DNA of 64,000 nucleotides, taken from positions 2,604,001 to 2,668,000 of the forward strand of contig NZ_CP048407.1 of NCBI RefSeq assembly GCF_003403315.2, read 5' to 3'. Position 1 is the first letter of the stretch; every line of letters starts with the position of its first letter. Positions 1 through 10,877 of this stretch are shown here, in pieces. The position numbers and the translations under genes are program-made. This DNA is from Thermaerobacter sp. PB12/4term (GTDB taxonomy: Bacteria; Bacillota; Sulfobacillia; Thermaerobacterales; Thermaerobacteraceae). Below the pieces are notes generated by a model. The model ran no database searches. It was given only the letters and a program-made list of their open reading frames with translations, and was not told the DNA's origin.

Positions 1-719
1 CGCTCGGCGGCCGTGGGGGCCAGTTCGTCCACGGGCAGGCCGCTCCACCCTGCTGCCTCCAGGGCGGCTTGGCGGCTGGCCGCCACCCCCTCGATGAAGC
101 CGATCTCCCGCGCCCGCTCGCCGGTGAGGGTGAGGATGTGGCCGCGCTCCACCAGGCCGGGGACGGCCACGTCCTTGTCCACCATGGCGGCGGCCACCTG
201 GGGGTCGCGGCCGCGGCTGCGGGCGGCGGCTTCGAATTCGGCGCGGACGTAGGAGATGGTCTTCTCGTCGGCGGGACGCGGCTCGGCGGCGCCCAGGGTG
301 GCGTCGGGCGCCATGTAGAGGGAGGGAGCGGCGATGGCGATCAGCGCCCCGGCGGAGATGGCGCGGTCGGGAACCCAGGCAGCCACGGGCACCCCGGCCG
401 CGGCTGCGGCGTTGATGGCGTCGCGGATGTCGGTGGCCCCGTCCACCCGGCCGCCGAAGGTGCTGATCTCCAGCAGGACCGCCGCCCGGTCGCGACGGGC
501 TTGTTCCAGCCCCCGGCGGACGAAGCGGGCCAGACCGGGTTCGATGTTGCCGCGCACGGGGATGACCAGCACCCGCTGGGGCGGGCCGCTGGCGGGCGAC
601 GCCTCCTGGGCTGCCGCCGGCGGGCCGCCGCCCAGCCCGTGGCCCACCAGGGCGGCCAGCAGGGCCAGCAGGCCGGCCAGCCGCAAAAGGACCGTCCGGA
701 ACCGGTTCGGGTTCACCAC
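1..719 (-). CDS. NfeD-type membrane-bound serine protease (ClpP class), C-terminal part cut by window edge
   Basis: Reading the minus strand from a GTG at 719 gives an open frame to the window edge, so the gene is 3'-truncated. A GGGGGAGG ribosome site ends 9 bases before this GTG; a second GTG at 716 is possible. Residues 1 to about 37 form a signal peptide or first membrane segment rich in Leu and Ala. A ClpP/crotonase-like protease domain follows, starting with VLVIPVRGNIEP, with FGGRVDGATDIRDAI and the serine motif DRAISAGALIAIAA, whose Ser is the expected nucleophile; MVDKDV carries the candidate Lys of the Ser-Lys dyad. Members act at the membrane with a stomatin partner. The distal part (membrane helices, NfeD soluble domain) lies outside the window. 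The long plus-strand frame over this stretch is a GC-rich shadow. Confidence 0.85.
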   Translation of the reverse strand, partial: MVNPNRFRTVLLRLAGLLALLAALVGHGLGGGPPAAAQEASPASGPPQRVLVIPVRGNIEPGLARFVRRGLEQARRDRAAVLLEISTFGGRVDGATDIRDAINAAAAAGVPVAAWVPDRAISAGALIAIAAPSLYMAPDATLGAAEPRPADEKTISYVRAEFEAAARSRGRDPQVAAAMVDKDVAVPGLVERGHILTLTGERAREIGFIEGVAASRQAALEAAGWSGLPVDELAPTAAE

Positions 720-834
720 CTGAGCCTGCCTCCCCCGGTCTCCCCCATGCGATGGGGCCGGCCGAGCCCTGCCGGCCCGGCGGGCCCGTGACCTGTGCGG
801 GCCAGGGTCCTGGCGACCAAGACACCGGGCCCGG

Positions 835-1293
835 CTAGTTCATCCGGCCCAACAGTTCCCGCACGATCCGGCTGGCGTCGCTGCCCTCGGCCCGGCCGCG
901 GATGCGGGGCATCAGCTGGCCCATGACCTTGCCCATGTCCTGCGGCCCCCGGGCGCCCACCTGGGCGATGACCTCTTCCGCCAGCAGGGTGAGCTCGGCC
1001 TCGGTCAGCGGCTCGGGCAGGTAGGACGCCAGGACCTGGATCTCTTCCTCCATCTGCTCGACCAGGTCCTGCCGGCCCGCCCGGCGGTACTCCTCCAGGG
1101 CCTCCTGGCGCTGGCGCTTCTCCCGCGCCAGGACCTGCAACACCTCGTCATCGCTGAGGGGATGTCCCCGCTCGATCTCCTCGTTCTTGATGGCAGCCCG
1201 GGCCATGCGAATGACCGAGAGGCGGGTCTTGCCCGCCTCCCGCGCCTTCATGGCCTCCTTCATGTCCTGTTCCAGGCGCTCCTTCAGGGACAT
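835..1293 (-). CDS. yqeY: GatB/YqeY domain protein
   Basis: A 152-residue protein beginning MSLKERLEQDMKEAMKAREA, typical of YqeY. It resembles the C-terminal tail domain of the GatB amidotransferase subunit. Helical repeats continue through EEIQVLASYLPEPLTEAEL to the end MGKVMGQLMPRIRGRAEGSDASRIV. The ATG at 1293 follows a GGGGAGGT ribosome site with good spacing; the open frame runs further upstream but that extension is low complexity. The gene lies just downstream of rpsU and a HIT gene on the same strand, as in many Bacillota. Its molecular role is not established; a role in tRNA-dependent amidation is only suggested by homology. Confidence 0.9.
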   Translation of the reverse strand: MSLKERLEQDMKEAMKAREAGKTRLSVIRMARAAIKNEEIERGHPLSDDEVLQVLAREKRQRQEALEEYRRAGRQDLVEQMEEEIQVLASYLPEPLTEAELTLLAEEVIAQVGARGPQDMGKVMGQLMPRIRGRAEGSDASRIVRELLGRMN

Positions 1294-1393
1294 GGGAAGA
1301 CCTCCCCCGCCGCCCCGTCGCCCCGGTGCCCCAAGTGCCCGCCCCGGGCCCCTCGCCGTGGCGTCTCCCTCCGAGGCACCACCGGTCTTGGGG

Positions 1394-1429
1394 GACCCGG
1401 CCGTCACGGCGCGACCCGGCCGTCACGGC
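1394..1429. repeat. 17-bp direct repeat, two copies
   Basis: The 17-mer GACCCGGCCGTCACGGC is present at 1394-1410 and again at 1413-1429, a 19-bp period. It sits in the 170-bp gap between rpsU and yqeY. No function can be assigned. Confidence 0.8.
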
Positions 1430-1463
1430 CGTCCCGGGCGGAGCGTCCGGGCGCTCGGCGACC

Positions 1464-1643
1464 CTAGCGGCTCCGCCGGCGACGGCGGGCGGCATCGCTC
1501 TTCTTCTTCCTGCGCACGCTGGGCTTGTCGTAGTGCTCGCGCCGGCGCACCTCGCCGAGAATGCCGGCTTTGCGCAAAGCCTGGCGGAACCGGCGCAGGG
1601 CGTCGTCCAGGGTTTCGTTTTCCCGGCGCTTGATCTCGGCCAC
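1464..1643 (-). CDS. rpsU: 30S ribosomal protein S21
   Basis: A 59-residue basic protein starting [21 protein letters not shown], the S21 signature, with a tail of Lys/Arg clusters ([16 protein letters not shown]). The GTG at 1643 follows AAGGAGG with about 8 bases spacing, which decides the start; the longer open frame upstream is not conserved. S21 binds the 3' domain of 16S rRNA near the anti-Shine-Dalgarno region. In Bacillota rpsU is usually followed by yqeY, as here. Confidence 0.95.
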   Translation of the reverse strand: MAEIKRRENETLDDALRRFRQALRKAGILGEVRRREHYDKPSVRRKKKSDAARRRRRSR

Positions 1644-1701
1644 CCCGGATCCCTCCTTCCCAGCCACGACCTCCGGCCACCGGGGTGGCCGCAGGGAGCC
1701 A

Positions 1702-2046
1702 TCAGCCGGGTGGCCACTGCAGGGTGCGACCGCCCAGCACGTGGTAGTGCACGTGGAAGACGGTCTGCAGGGCATCGCGCCCGGTGTTGACCACCACCCG
1801 GTACCCGCTCTCGGCCACGCCCACCCGGCGGGCCACCTCGGGGATCACCCGCTGCAGGTGCCCGAGCACGGGGACGTCGTCGTCCCCCGCCTCGTTCAGG
1901 GAGGCGATGTGCCGCTTGGGGATCACCAGGACGTGTTGCGGCGCCTGGGGGTTAATGTCCCGGAAGGCGAGGACGTGCTCGTCTTCGTAGACCTTGTCGG
2001 CGGGCAACTGCCCCTCGACGATCCGGCAGAACAGGCAATCCGCCAC
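1702..2046 (-). CDS. HIT family nucleotide-binding protein (HinT-like)
   Basis: A 114-residue histidine-triad protein. The N-terminus is [25 protein letters not shown] and the catalytic triad lies in [10 protein letters not shown] near the C-terminus. HinT-type enzymes hydrolyse purine nucleoside phosphoramidates. The longest frame starts at a GTG at 2055, but GGGAGGTGA overlaps that codon and places the real start at GTG 2046, giving the usual family N-terminus. It is upstream of rpsU and yqeY on the same strand, so co-transcription is likely. Confidence 0.92.
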   Translation of the reverse strand: MADCLFCRIVEGQLPADKVYEDEHVLAFRDINPQAPQHVLVIPKRHIASLNEAGDDDVPVLGHLQRVIPEVARRVGVAESGYRVVVNTGRDALQTVFHVHYHVLGGRTLQWPPG

Positions 2047-2172
2047 GGGCTTCACCTCCCTGTCCTTGCTCCCGCCGGCGGGATCAAAGCCAGTTTCGCC
2101 ACACGGGGGCCGGGGTCCTTCAGGTGCCTGGAGGAGCCTCCCGGGCGCCCCCTGCCCGTCTCCCGGGGCGCC

Positions 2173-3453
2173 TCATGCCCCGTCTCCATAGGTTGTCCGG
2201 AGGCGGGCCCGTTCACCATGCCGCTCCAGCGCCAGTTCGATGAGGCGGGTGATCTGGTCGCGATAGGGCAGGCCCGCCGCCTCCCACAGCTTGGGGTACA
2301 TGCTCAGGGCGGTGAAGCCGGGGATGGTGTTGATCTCGTTGACCAGCAGCCGGCCGGTGGCCCGCTCGAGGAAGAAGTCCACCCGGGCCAGGCCGGCGGC
2401 GTCGATGGCCTGGAAGGCCGCGATGGCCAGCCGCTGCATCTCCTCCACCACCCGGGGAGGAAGCTGGGCCGGCACGATCAGGTCCGATCCGCCCTCGGTG
2501 TACTTGGCCTGGTAGGTGTAGAACGCGTCCCGGGGCCGGATCTCGCCCGGCACCGAGGCCACGGGGTCGTCGTTGCCCAGCACGCTGATCTCCAGTTCCC
2601 GGGCGTCGACGCCGCGCTCGACCACCACCTTGCGGTCGTAGGCGAAGGCCTCGGCCAGGCCGGCCTCCAGGGTGGCCCGGTCGGGACAGCGGGTGATGCC
2701 CACGCTGGACCCCAGGTTGGCGGGCTTGGTGAAGCAGGGGTAGCCCAGGGACTGCTCGATGGCGTCCAGCACCGCCGCCGGCTCCCGGCGCCAGCGGGCG
2801 GCCGTCACCACCAGGAAGGGCACCACGGGCAGGCCCCGAGCCCGGAAAAGCTCCTTCATGACGGCCTTGTCCATGCCGACGGCCGACGCCATGACGCCGG
2901 CCCCCACGTAGGGGATGCCGGCCAGCTCCAGAAGCCCCTGGACGGTGCCGTCTTCACCGAAGGTGCCGTGCAGCACGGGGAAGACCACGTCCAGCGGCTC
3001 GAGCCGGCGCCCCTGCACGGGCGCCCCGTCCTCCCCGGCCCCTCCGGCTGCGGACGAACCGGCTCCGCCGCCGGCCTCCAGCAGCAGCAGGCGGGCACCC
3101 TGCGGGCCGGGCACCACGGCCAGGGGGATGCCGTCGCCGGGTTCGACCCCCCGCCCTGCCTTCAGCAGGCCCGGCGCATCGTGGGGCAGGATCCAGAGGC
3201 CTTCCCGGGTGATCCCGATGGGCACGGGCTCGAACCGCCGCCGATCCATGGCCTCGAAGACGGACCGGGCCGACATCAGGGAGACCTCGTGCTCCCCCGA
3301 CCGGCCGCCGAACAGGATGCCCACCCGCAGCCGGCGCGGCCCGGGCGCGGCCCCCGGGCCCGCCGCGGCCGGTCCGGTGGCCCTTCCGCCGTCCTCGCGG
3401 CGCGGGGCCGGCGTGGGCCCGCCGGCCTGGGGGGCCGCCGCGTGTTCTTTCAT
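2173..3453 (-). CDS. ddl: D-alanine--D-alanine ligase
   Basis: A 426-residue ATP-grasp ligase that makes D-Ala-D-Ala for peptidoglycan in the cytoplasm. Motifs are GGRSGEHEVSLMSARSV in the N-terminal domain, VLHGTFGEDGTVQGLLELAGIPYVG, TKPANLGSSVGI in the ATP-grasp core, and RVDFFLER with NEINTIPGFT at the metal site. ATG 3453 is preceded by an AAAGGCGGGG-type site; the longer frame adds about 40 non-conserved residues. Two features add length over the usual 350-370 residues: a Pro/Ala/Gly-rich N-terminal tail of about 48 residues, and a linker containing AGSSAAGGAG between the LLLEAGG and GRRLEPLDVVFPV segments. The product is not split or frameshifted. Confidence 0.96.
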   Translation of the reverse strand: MKEHAAAPQAGGPTPAPRREDGGRATGPAAAGPGAAPGPRRLRVGILFGGRSGEHEVSLMSARSVFEAMDRRRFEPVPIGITREGLWILPHDAPGLLKAGRGVEPGDGIPLAVVPGPQGARLLLLEAGGGAGSSAAGGAGEDGAPVQGRRLEPLDVVFPVLHGTFGEDGTVQGLLELAGIPYVGAGVMASAVGMDKAVMKELFRARGLPVVPFLVVTAARWRREPAAVLDAIEQSLGYPCFTKPANLGSSVGITRCPDRATLEAGLAEAFAYDRKVVVERGVDARELEISVLGNDDPVASVPGEIRPRDAFYTYQAKYTEGGSDLIVPAQLPPRVVEEMQRLAIAAFQAIDAAGLARVDFFLERATGRLLVNEINTIPGFTALSMYPKLWEAAGLPYRDQITRLIELALERHGERARLRTTYGDGA

Positions 3454-3540
3454 GATTTCCCCGCCTTTCCGCAGCCTGCCGTGGCCGCATGGTGTCCGGC
3501 AGGCGCCGCCGGCCGGAAGGCCTTCCGGGCGGCGCCACCG

Positions 3541-3560
3541 GTGCCCGGCCGGCCGGGCAC
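3541..3560. repeat. 20-bp perfect palindrome
   Basis: GTGCCCGGCC followed directly by its reverse complement, with no loop, in the leader between rsmE and ddl. With no U-tract it is not a clear terminator; it may be a protein-binding or structured RNA site. Confidence 0.5.
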
Positions 3561-3591
3561 CGCGGCCTGTCACCGGCCCTGCGGCTTCTCA

Positions 3592-3619
3592 TCGATGGTA
3601 TCTATTCGATGGTATCTAT
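3592..3619. repeat. 14-bp perfect tandem repeat upstream of ddl
   Basis: TCGATGGTATCTAT occurs at 3592-3605 and immediately again at 3606-3619. It is AT-richer than its surroundings and lies about 140 bp upstream of the ddl start, downstream of the rsmE stop. A tandem operator is possible but unproven. Confidence 0.8.
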
Positions 3620-3708
3620 GCAGCAGAGCGCCGGCCATCGCCTGCCGGGGGCCCGGCCCGGAGAGCATCGCGGCCTTCGCCGGCCCATCCCGCGGCGGCC
3701 CAGCGGGC

Positions 3709-4467
3709 CTAACCCAGATCGCCCAGCACGTGCAGCACCAGGCCGGCCACCAGGACCCCCGCCGTCTCGGTGCGCAGGATGCGGGGCCCCAGGGTGACCA
3801 CCCGGGCGCCGGCCCGCCGGGCAGCCTCGACCTCCCCGGCGTCCCAGCCGCCCTCCGGCCCCACCAGGATCAGCACCCGCCGGCCGGCGGCCGGGCGTCC
3901 CCAGGCAGCGGCCGCGGCCTGCAGCTCCTCCCGCAGGCCCCGGGCCTCCTCTTCCTCCCAGGGCATGAGGATCAGGTCCCATGCCTCCCCCCGGGAGAGC
4001 AGCCCGTCCAGAGAACAGGGCGGTTCGACCTGCGGCACGGCGGAGCGCTGGGACTGGCGGGCCGCTTCCCGGGCGATGCGCTGCCAGCGCTGGACCCGCT
4101 GGGCGGCGCCTGCCTCCCCGGGGCGGCTCACCGAGCGGGCGGCCAGGACGGGCACGAAGCGGGCGACCCCCACCTCCGTGCCGTGCCGTACCACCTCTTC
4201 CATTTTTGGTCCCTTGGGCAGGCCCTGTCCCAGGGTGACGGTGACGGGCGGCTCGCTGGAGGGCAGCTCTTCCCGGGCCTCCAGTTGAGGCGGGGAGCCC
4301 GGCGCCAGCCGGCCCAGCCACCGCCGGCCGGCGGGCGTGACGGCCACCACGGGATCGCCGGGACGGCGGCGCAGGACGCGCAGCAGGTGGTGGGCGTCGT
4401 CGGCAGCCAGAGGCGCCGCGGCACCAGGGGCCAGCTCGCGGTCGACAAAGACGTGGGGGACGAACAT
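3709..4467 (-). CDS. rsmE: 16S rRNA m3U1498 methyltransferase
   Basis: A 252-residue SPOUT methyltransferase that N3-methylates U1498 of 16S rRNA. The start MFVPHVFVDREL and the following DDAHHLLRVLR belong to the PUA-like N-terminal domain. The C-terminal trefoil-knot motif is seen in LILVGPEGGW, VVTLGPRILRTETA. ATG 4467 follows a GGAAAGG site; it lies 25 bases after the prmA stop, so it is the distal gene of the hrcA-grpE-dnaK-dnaJ-prmA-rsmE string, the usual Bacillota order. Length is normal. Confidence 0.95.
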   Translation of the reverse strand: MFVPHVFVDRELAPGAAAPLAADDAHHLLRVLRRRPGDPVVAVTPAGRRWLGRLAPGSPPQLEAREELPSSEPPVTVTLGQGLPKGPKMEEVVRHGTEVGVARFVPVLAARSVSRPGEAGAAQRVQRWQRIAREAARQSQRSAVPQVEPPCSLDGLLSRGEAWDLILMPWEEEEARGLREELQAAAAAWGRPAAGRRVLILVGPEGGWDAGEVEAARRAGARVVTLGPRILRTETAGVLVAGLVLHVLGDLG

Positions 4468-4492
4468 GCCCTTTCCTTCCGCCTTCCCGCTC

Positions 4493-5557
4493 CTACTGCG
4501 CCCCGGAGGGCGAACCGGCCGGCGTCCCGTCAATCTTTTCTGGCGCCGTGGCGCCGGGCCGCCGCAGCCGCCAGGCCTCCCAGCCCTCCGCCCGGCGCCG
4601 CTCCTCCAGCTGCCAGCCGCGGTCGTGGCAGCGTTCTTCCAGGGCGGCCGTGCCGGCCGCGCCCTCCAGCAGCCCCGAAAGGATGATGGTGCCGCCCGGC
4701 CGGGTCAGGGCATCCAGGTCGTCCACCATGCCGGCCAGCACCTCGGCGGTGATGTTGGCCACGGTCAAGGCGGCGGGCAGGTGGCCGGCCCACCCGGCGG
4801 GTGGCGCCTGGCGAAGGCCGGCCGGCGTCGCGCAAGCCAGGCCGATCCGCTCCGCGACCCCGTTGGCCGCGGCGTTCTCCCCGGCCACCCGCACGGCCAC
4901 CGGGTCGATGTCGATGGCCAGCACCCGGGGGGCACCCAGCCGAGCGGCGGCGATGGCCAGGATGCCCGACCCCGTGCCCACGTCCAGCACGCTATCCCGG
5001 AGGGAAGCGGGCTCCGGGCCTGCTGCCGGCGCGCCGGCGGCACCCGCGGCATGGGACGGGGCCGCCGGACCGGCGGGGGCTTCCTGGCTCCCGTCTCCCC
5101 CCGGCGGCACCAGCACCTCCTCCAGCAGCTCCAGCGCCAGGCGGGTGGAGGCATGCTGCCCCGTGCCAAAGGCCATCCCCGGATCCAGAACCAGGGGCAG
5201 CCGGGGACCCGGGTCCACCTGATCCCGCAGCCAGCCGGGGACCACCAGGAGGTGCCGGCCCACGGGCAAGGGCTTGAAGTAGGCCTTCCAGGCATCCGCC
5301 CATTCGGCCTCGTCCCGGGCCCGTACCGCCGGCGCCCAGGGCCCGACGGCCGGGAAGACCTGCCGCACCCGCCGCCAGCGCTCCCCCAGCTGCCGGTACC
5401 GCTCCTCGAAGCCCTCCTCGGGCAGGTATGCCCGCAGGCGCACGCCACCGTCGCGATCTTCCCAGATCAGGCCGGAGCCCGCGATCTCCACCAGGGCAGC
5501 GGCGGCGGCCTCGGCCGCCTGGGCGGGCACGTCGATCACCATCTCCAGCCAGCGCAC
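4493..5557 (-). CDS. prmA: Ribosomal protein L11 methyltransferase
   Basis: A 354-residue SAM-dependent methyltransferase that trimethylates L11. The N-terminus MRWLEMVIDVPAQAAEA is the substrate-recognition domain; the catalytic domain has VLDVGTGSGILAIAAARLG (SAM-binding motif I), AIDIDPVAVRVA and VANITAEV. PGMAFGTGQHASTRL precedes the core. The upstream TTG at 5563 is too close to a GGGGGG site; GTG 5557 has a 6-base spacing and the conserved N-terminus. An insert of about 40 Ala/Gly/Pro-rich residues separates EVLVPPGGDGS from SVLDVGTG and explains the excess length over about 310 residues. Confidence 0.95.
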   Translation of the reverse strand: MRWLEMVIDVPAQAAEAAAAALVEIAGSGLIWEDRDGGVRLRAYLPEEGFEERYRQLGERWRRVRQVFPAVGPWAPAVRARDEAEWADAWKAYFKPLPVGRHLLVVPGWLRDQVDPGPRLPLVLDPGMAFGTGQHASTRLALELLEEVLVPPGGDGSQEAPAGPAAPSHAAGAAGAPAAGPEPASLRDSVLDVGTGSGILAIAAARLGAPRVLAIDIDPVAVRVAGENAAANGVAERIGLACATPAGLRQAPPAGWAGHLPAALTVANITAEVLAGMVDDLDALTRPGGTIILSGLLEGAAGTAALEERCHDRGWQLEERRRAEGWEAWRLRRPGATAPEKIDGTPAGSPSGAQ

Positions 5558-5581
5558 CGGCAACCCCCCGTCTGGTCCTGC

Positions 5582-6760
5582 CTACAGGTTGAAGGCGTCC
5601 CGCATGCGCTGGAACAGGCCGCGTTCGTCCGATACGGTCTCGCCCCGCAGCCGGGCCAGCTCCAGCAAAAGCTCCCGTTCCCGGTCGGAAAGCCGCCGCG
5701 GGATCTCCACCCGCACCCGGACCAGCTGGTCGCCCCGGCCGGTCCCCCTCAGCCGCGGCATGCCCTTGCCCTTGAGCCGGATCACCTCGCCGGGCTGGGT
5801 GCCGGGCGGCACCAGCAGCTCCTCTTCGCCGTCCAGGGTGGGGACCCGCAGCCGGGCGCCCAGGGCGGCCTGCGCCATGCCGACGGCCACCTCGGCCACG
5901 ATGTCGTCGCCCTCCCGCCGGAAGACGGGATGGGGCTTGATGCGGATGCGCACGTACAGGTCACCCGGCGGGCCGCCGCGGCGCCCGGGCTGCCCCTGAC
6001 CCCGCAGGCGCAGGCGCATGCCGTCGTCGACCCCGGCCGGGATGTCGATCTCCAGGGTGCGGCGCTGGGGCACCTCGCCCCGGCCGCCGCAGGCCCGGCA
6101 CGCCGCCGCCGCCAGCCGGCCCGCCCCGCCGCAGCGCGGGCAGGTCTGGACGGTGACGAACTGGCCGAAGGGCGTGGTCCGGGCGGTACGCACCTGCCCG
6201 CTGCCGCCGCACTGGGGGCAGCTCACCAGCCGGCCGCCCTCGGCGCCCGTGCCGCGGCAGGAGGCGCATTCTTCCGGCCGCTCGACCCGGATCTCCCGGC
6301 GGCCGCCGCGGGCGGCCTCTTCCAGGGTGAGCTCCAGCTCCATCTCCAGGTCGGTACCCCGCGCGGGACCGCCCCGCCGGGCCGCCCGCCCGCCGCCGAA
6401 GACCGCGTCGAACAGGTCGCCGAGGCCGAAGTTGCCGAAGCCGTCAAAGTCACCGAAGCCGCCGAAGGGACCGAAGCCGCCGCCCGGGCCGCCGGCGGTG
6501 CCGAAGCCACCGGCGCCGCCCGGCCAGCCGCCGGCCGCCGGCCCCTCGGCGGTACCGAAGCGGTCGTAGGCCGCTCGCTTCTCGGGGTCGCTCAGGACCT
6601 GGTACGCCTCGTTGATCTCCTTGAACCGGCGCTCTGCCTCGGGGTCGCCGGGGTTGGCGTCCGGGTGGTAGCGGCGGGCCAGCCGCCGGTAGGCTTTTTT
6701 GATCTCCTCCTGGGAGGCGTCCCGGGACACGCCCAGGATCGCGTAGTAGTCCTTTGCCAC
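5582..6760 (-). CDS. dnaJ: Chaperone DnaJ
   Basis: A 392-residue Hsp40 co-chaperone that stimulates the DnaK ATPase. The J domain ([16 protein letters not shown]) has the HPD tripeptide at about residues 32-34. A Gly/Phe-rich region ([16 protein letters not shown]) follows, then four CxxCxGxG zinc repeats ([32 protein letters not shown]) and the C-terminal substrate-binding domain. GTG 6760 follows a strong GGAGGAGGTG site. It lies downstream of dnaK on the same strand and belongs to the CIRCE-controlled heat-shock group. Length is normal for DnaJ. Confidence 0.97.
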   Translation of the reverse strand: MAKDYYAILGVSRDASQEEIKKAYRRLARRYHPDANPGDPEAERRFKEINEAYQVLSDPEKRAAYDRFGTAEGPAAGGWPGGAGGFGTAGGPGGGFGPFGGFGDFDGFGNFGLGDLFDAVFGGGRAARRGGPARGTDLEMELELTLEEAARGGRREIRVERPEECASCRGTGAEGGRLVSCPQCGGSGQVRTARTTPFGQFVTVQTCPRCGGAGRLAAAACRACGGRGEVPQRRTLEIDIPAGVDDGMRLRLRGQGQPGRRGGPPGDLYVRIRIKPHPVFRREGDDIVAEVAVGMAQAALGARLRVPTLDGEEELLVPPGTQPGEVIRLKGKGMPRLRGTGRGDQLVRVRVEIPRRLSDRERELLLELARLRGETVSDERGLFQRMRDAFNL

Positions 6761-6903
6761 GCCGCACCTCCTCCCTCACCGGGCAGGCGCCCGGGCCGGT
6801 GCCCCGTCCGGCCGGGAAGCCACACCGCCCCTACCCCGGCCCGGCCCCCAGCCGGCTCCATGGCCTGGGGCGAAAGCCGGCTGCAGCGGCCCCCGGCGGC
6901 TGT

Positions 6904-8850
<1,947 letters not shown>

Positions 8851-8902
8851 GCTACGTCGCCTCCTCCAGCACTCAACCTGCGACCGGTGCCCCGGCTCAG
8901 GT

Positions 8903-9745
8903 TCATCCGGACGAACCGGCCGTCCCCGCGCCCGGGGCCGGCCCCGGCGGCGCCACGGCCACCTTCACCATGGCCGGGCGCAGGGTTCGTCCCCGGTACA
9001 GGTAGCCCTTCCGGAACACTTCGATGACGGTCCCGTCGGGATGCTCGGCCGTTTCCTCCCGCGCCACCGCCTCGTGCCGGTAGGGGTCGAAGGGCTGCCC
9101 CTGGGCCGCGATGGGTTCCACCCCGGCCTGGCGCAGCACCTCGAGGAACTGCCGGTGGACCATGGCGACCCCCTGCACCACCGGGTGGTCGTCCTCGCCG
9201 GCGGCCGCCAGGGCCCGCTCCAGGTTGTCGACCACCGGCAGCAGCGCGCGGGCCAGCTCGGCCTCCGCCTCCTGCCGCCACCGGGACTGCTCTTCCATCA
9301 TGCGCCGGCGGTAGTTGGTGAAGTCGGCCTGCAGCCGGCGCAGCTGATCCAGGGTCTCCTGGGCCTGCCGCCGGGCCGCCTCGGCCTCCGCCCGGGCCGC
9401 AGCAGCCTCGGCCCGCGCCGCCTCGGCTTCCGCCCGGGCCTGATCCAGCTGGCGCCGCGCATCGGCCAGGGCCGCCTCGGCCGCACCCAGGTCCCCCGCC
9501 GGCTCGCCCGCGGAGCCGGGGCCAGATTCACCGGACCCTTCCGGCACTGCGTCGAGCCCGGCCGCAGGGCCGCCCGCGGCGTCCCGGCCGGCCGCCTCGA
9601 CCTCCAGGCTCCCGCCCGGGGCCCCACCGGCAGCGGCCGTCCCGGCCCGGGGCTCGCCGCCGGACTCGCCCGCGGCGGCCCCGCGGGCCTCAGGGACCGG
9701 ATGACCCGCGCCCCCTGGAGTATTCGTCACCGCCTCACCCGTCAC
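8903..9745 (-). CDS. grpE: Nucleotide exchange factor GrpE
   Basis: A 280-residue protein, longer than the usual about 200. The conserved part contains the coiled coil ([33 protein letters not shown]) and the C-terminal beta-wing ([39 protein letters not shown]). About 80 N-terminal residues are Gly/Ala/Glu-rich and probably disordered. GTG 9745 is chosen because AAGGAGG lies 11 bases upstream; an earlier GTG at 9778 has no site. GrpE exchanges ADP for ATP on DnaK. It is second in the hrcA string and an intrinsic terminator lies just upstream of it. Confidence 0.95.
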   Translation of the reverse strand: MTGEAVTNTPGGAGHPVPEARGAAAGESGGEPRAGTAAAGGAPGGSLEVEAAGRDAAGGPAAGLDAVPEGSGESGPGSAGEPAGDLGAAEAALADARRQLDQARAEAEAARAEAAAARAEAEAARRQAQETLDQLRRLQADFTNYRRRMMEEQSRWRQEAEAELARALLPVVDNLERALAAAGEDDHPVVQGVAMVHRQFLEVLRQAGVEPIAAQGQPFDPYRHEAVAREETAEHPDGTVIEVFRKGYLYRGRTLRPAMVKVAVAPPGPAPGAGTAGSSG

Positions 9746-9795
9746 GATGGGCCCTGCCTCCTTCCCAGCGCCCCGCACCGGTCCCGGGTCCCGGA

Positions 9796-9824
9796 CAAAA
9801 AAGCCCCGCCACCGGCTGGCAGGG
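9796..9824 (-). terminator. Intrinsic terminator or attenuator between hrcA and grpE
   Basis: On the minus strand an 8-bp stem CCCTGCCA/TGGCGGGG (one G-U pair) with a 5-base loop is followed by CTTTTTTG. It lies 30 bases past the hrcA stop and before the grpE ribosome site. No clear promoter follows it, so it probably trims hrcA-only transcripts while allowing partial read-through into grpE-dnaK-dnaJ. Confidence 0.75.
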
Positions 9825-9854
9825 ACAAGCTTTCCCGTCCGGCGGCGGGCCCGG

Positions 9855-10877
9855 TCACCGAACCGACCGCTCGAGGGCTTCGGTCAGCAGCTGGGCCAGC
9901 AGCTCCATCAAGCTGGTGATCCGAGGGTAGTGCATCCGCTTGGGGCCGAGCACGGCAATGCGACCGGCCACCTCGCCACCAAGACGGTACGTGGCGCTGA
10001 CCACGCTGCAGTCGTACAGATCGGGGTACGGATTCTCGTGTCCGATGGTGATGACCAGCTCGTCGTTCCCCTGCCGGCCCAGCAGGTCCCGCACCAGCTC
10101 CTGCCGCTCCACCAGCCCCAGCACGGCCTGGGCCCGCTCCAGGTCCTGGAACTCCGGCTGGCGGAACAGGCGGCGCGTGCCCATGACGAAGACCGGGTGG
10201 TCGTCGTCCGAGGCCGAAGGCCGCAAGGCCTCCAGCGCCACCTCCAGCAGCGCCCCGCAGGCCGCCAGCTCGTCGTAGAGCTCGCGCAGCACCGTGTGCC
10301 CCACCCGGTCCAGGGTCAGGCCGGCCAGGCGCCGGGTCAGGGCCGCCGAGATGCGCTGCAGGTCCGCCTCGCTGGCGGGCTCGGGCAGCTCCAGAAGCCG
10401 CTGCTGGACCAGCCCCTCGTCGGTCACCAGGACCAGCACCGCGCGCCGCTCGCTGAGGGGGAGCACCTGCAGGTGCCGGAAGGTCACGGGCTCCACCCGC
10501 GGAGCCTCGACCAGAGCCAGGCAGTCCGTGGCCTCGCTGAGGACCTGGGCCGTCTGCCGCAGCAGGCGACCCACCTGGTCGACCCGCTCGGCGTAAAGCC
10601 GGCGCAGGCGTTCGACCAGCTCCGGCGGCGGGACCACGGCCTCCATCAGCATGTCGACGAAGAAGCGGTACCCGCGGTCCGACGGGATGCGCCCGGCCGA
10701 GGTGTGGGGTTGCTCGAGGAAACCCATCTCCTCCAGATCCGCCATCTCGTTGCGGATGGTGGCCGGGCTGACCCCCAGCCCGTACTTGCGGGCAAGGGTC
10801 CGGGAGCCCACGGGCTCCGCCGTGTCGACGTAGTCTTCCACCACCGCTTTGAGGACCTGCTGCTTGCGCCGGTCCAT
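9855..10877 (-). CDS. hrcA: Heat-inducible transcription repressor HrcA
   Basis: A 340-residue repressor that binds CIRCE operators and needs GroE for folding. The winged-helix domain is visible in MDRRKQQVLKAVVEDYVDTAEPVGSR and GVSPATIRNEMADLEEMG, followed by FLEQPHTSAGRIPSDRGYRFFV, the classic HrcA block, and a GAF-like C-terminal domain ending in GPKRMHYPRITSLMELL. ATG 10877 follows GAGGGGGG with good spacing; the longer frame starts in non-conserved sequence. A perfect CIRCE lies 277 bases upstream, so HrcA represses its own operon (hrcA-grpE-dnaK-dnaJ). Confidence 0.97.
   Translation of the reverse strand: MDRRKQQVLKAVVEDYVDTAEPVGSRTLARKYGLGVSPATIRNEMADLEEMGFLEQPHTSAGRIPSDRGYRFFVDMLMEAVVPPPELVERLRRLYAERVDQVGRLLRQTAQVLSEATDCLALVEAPRVEPVTFRHLQVLPLSERRAVLVLVTDEGLVQQRLLELPEPASEADLQRISAALTRRLAGLTLDRVGHTVLRELYDELAACGALLEVALEALRPSASDDDHPVFVMGTRRLFRQPEFQDLERAQAVLGLVERQELVRDLLGRQGNDELVITIGHENPYPDLYDCSVVSATYRLGGEVAGRIAVLGPKRMHYPRITSLMELLAQLLTEALERSVR

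Noticed and set aside
1561-4686. A 1041-codon open frame on the plus strand
   Set aside because: It is antisense to rpsU, HIT, ddl and rsmE, which have clear motifs and ribosome sites. Long shadow frames are expected at this GC content. The same applies to plus-strand frames at 25147-28161, 4337-7066, 39224-41800 and 52633-54828.
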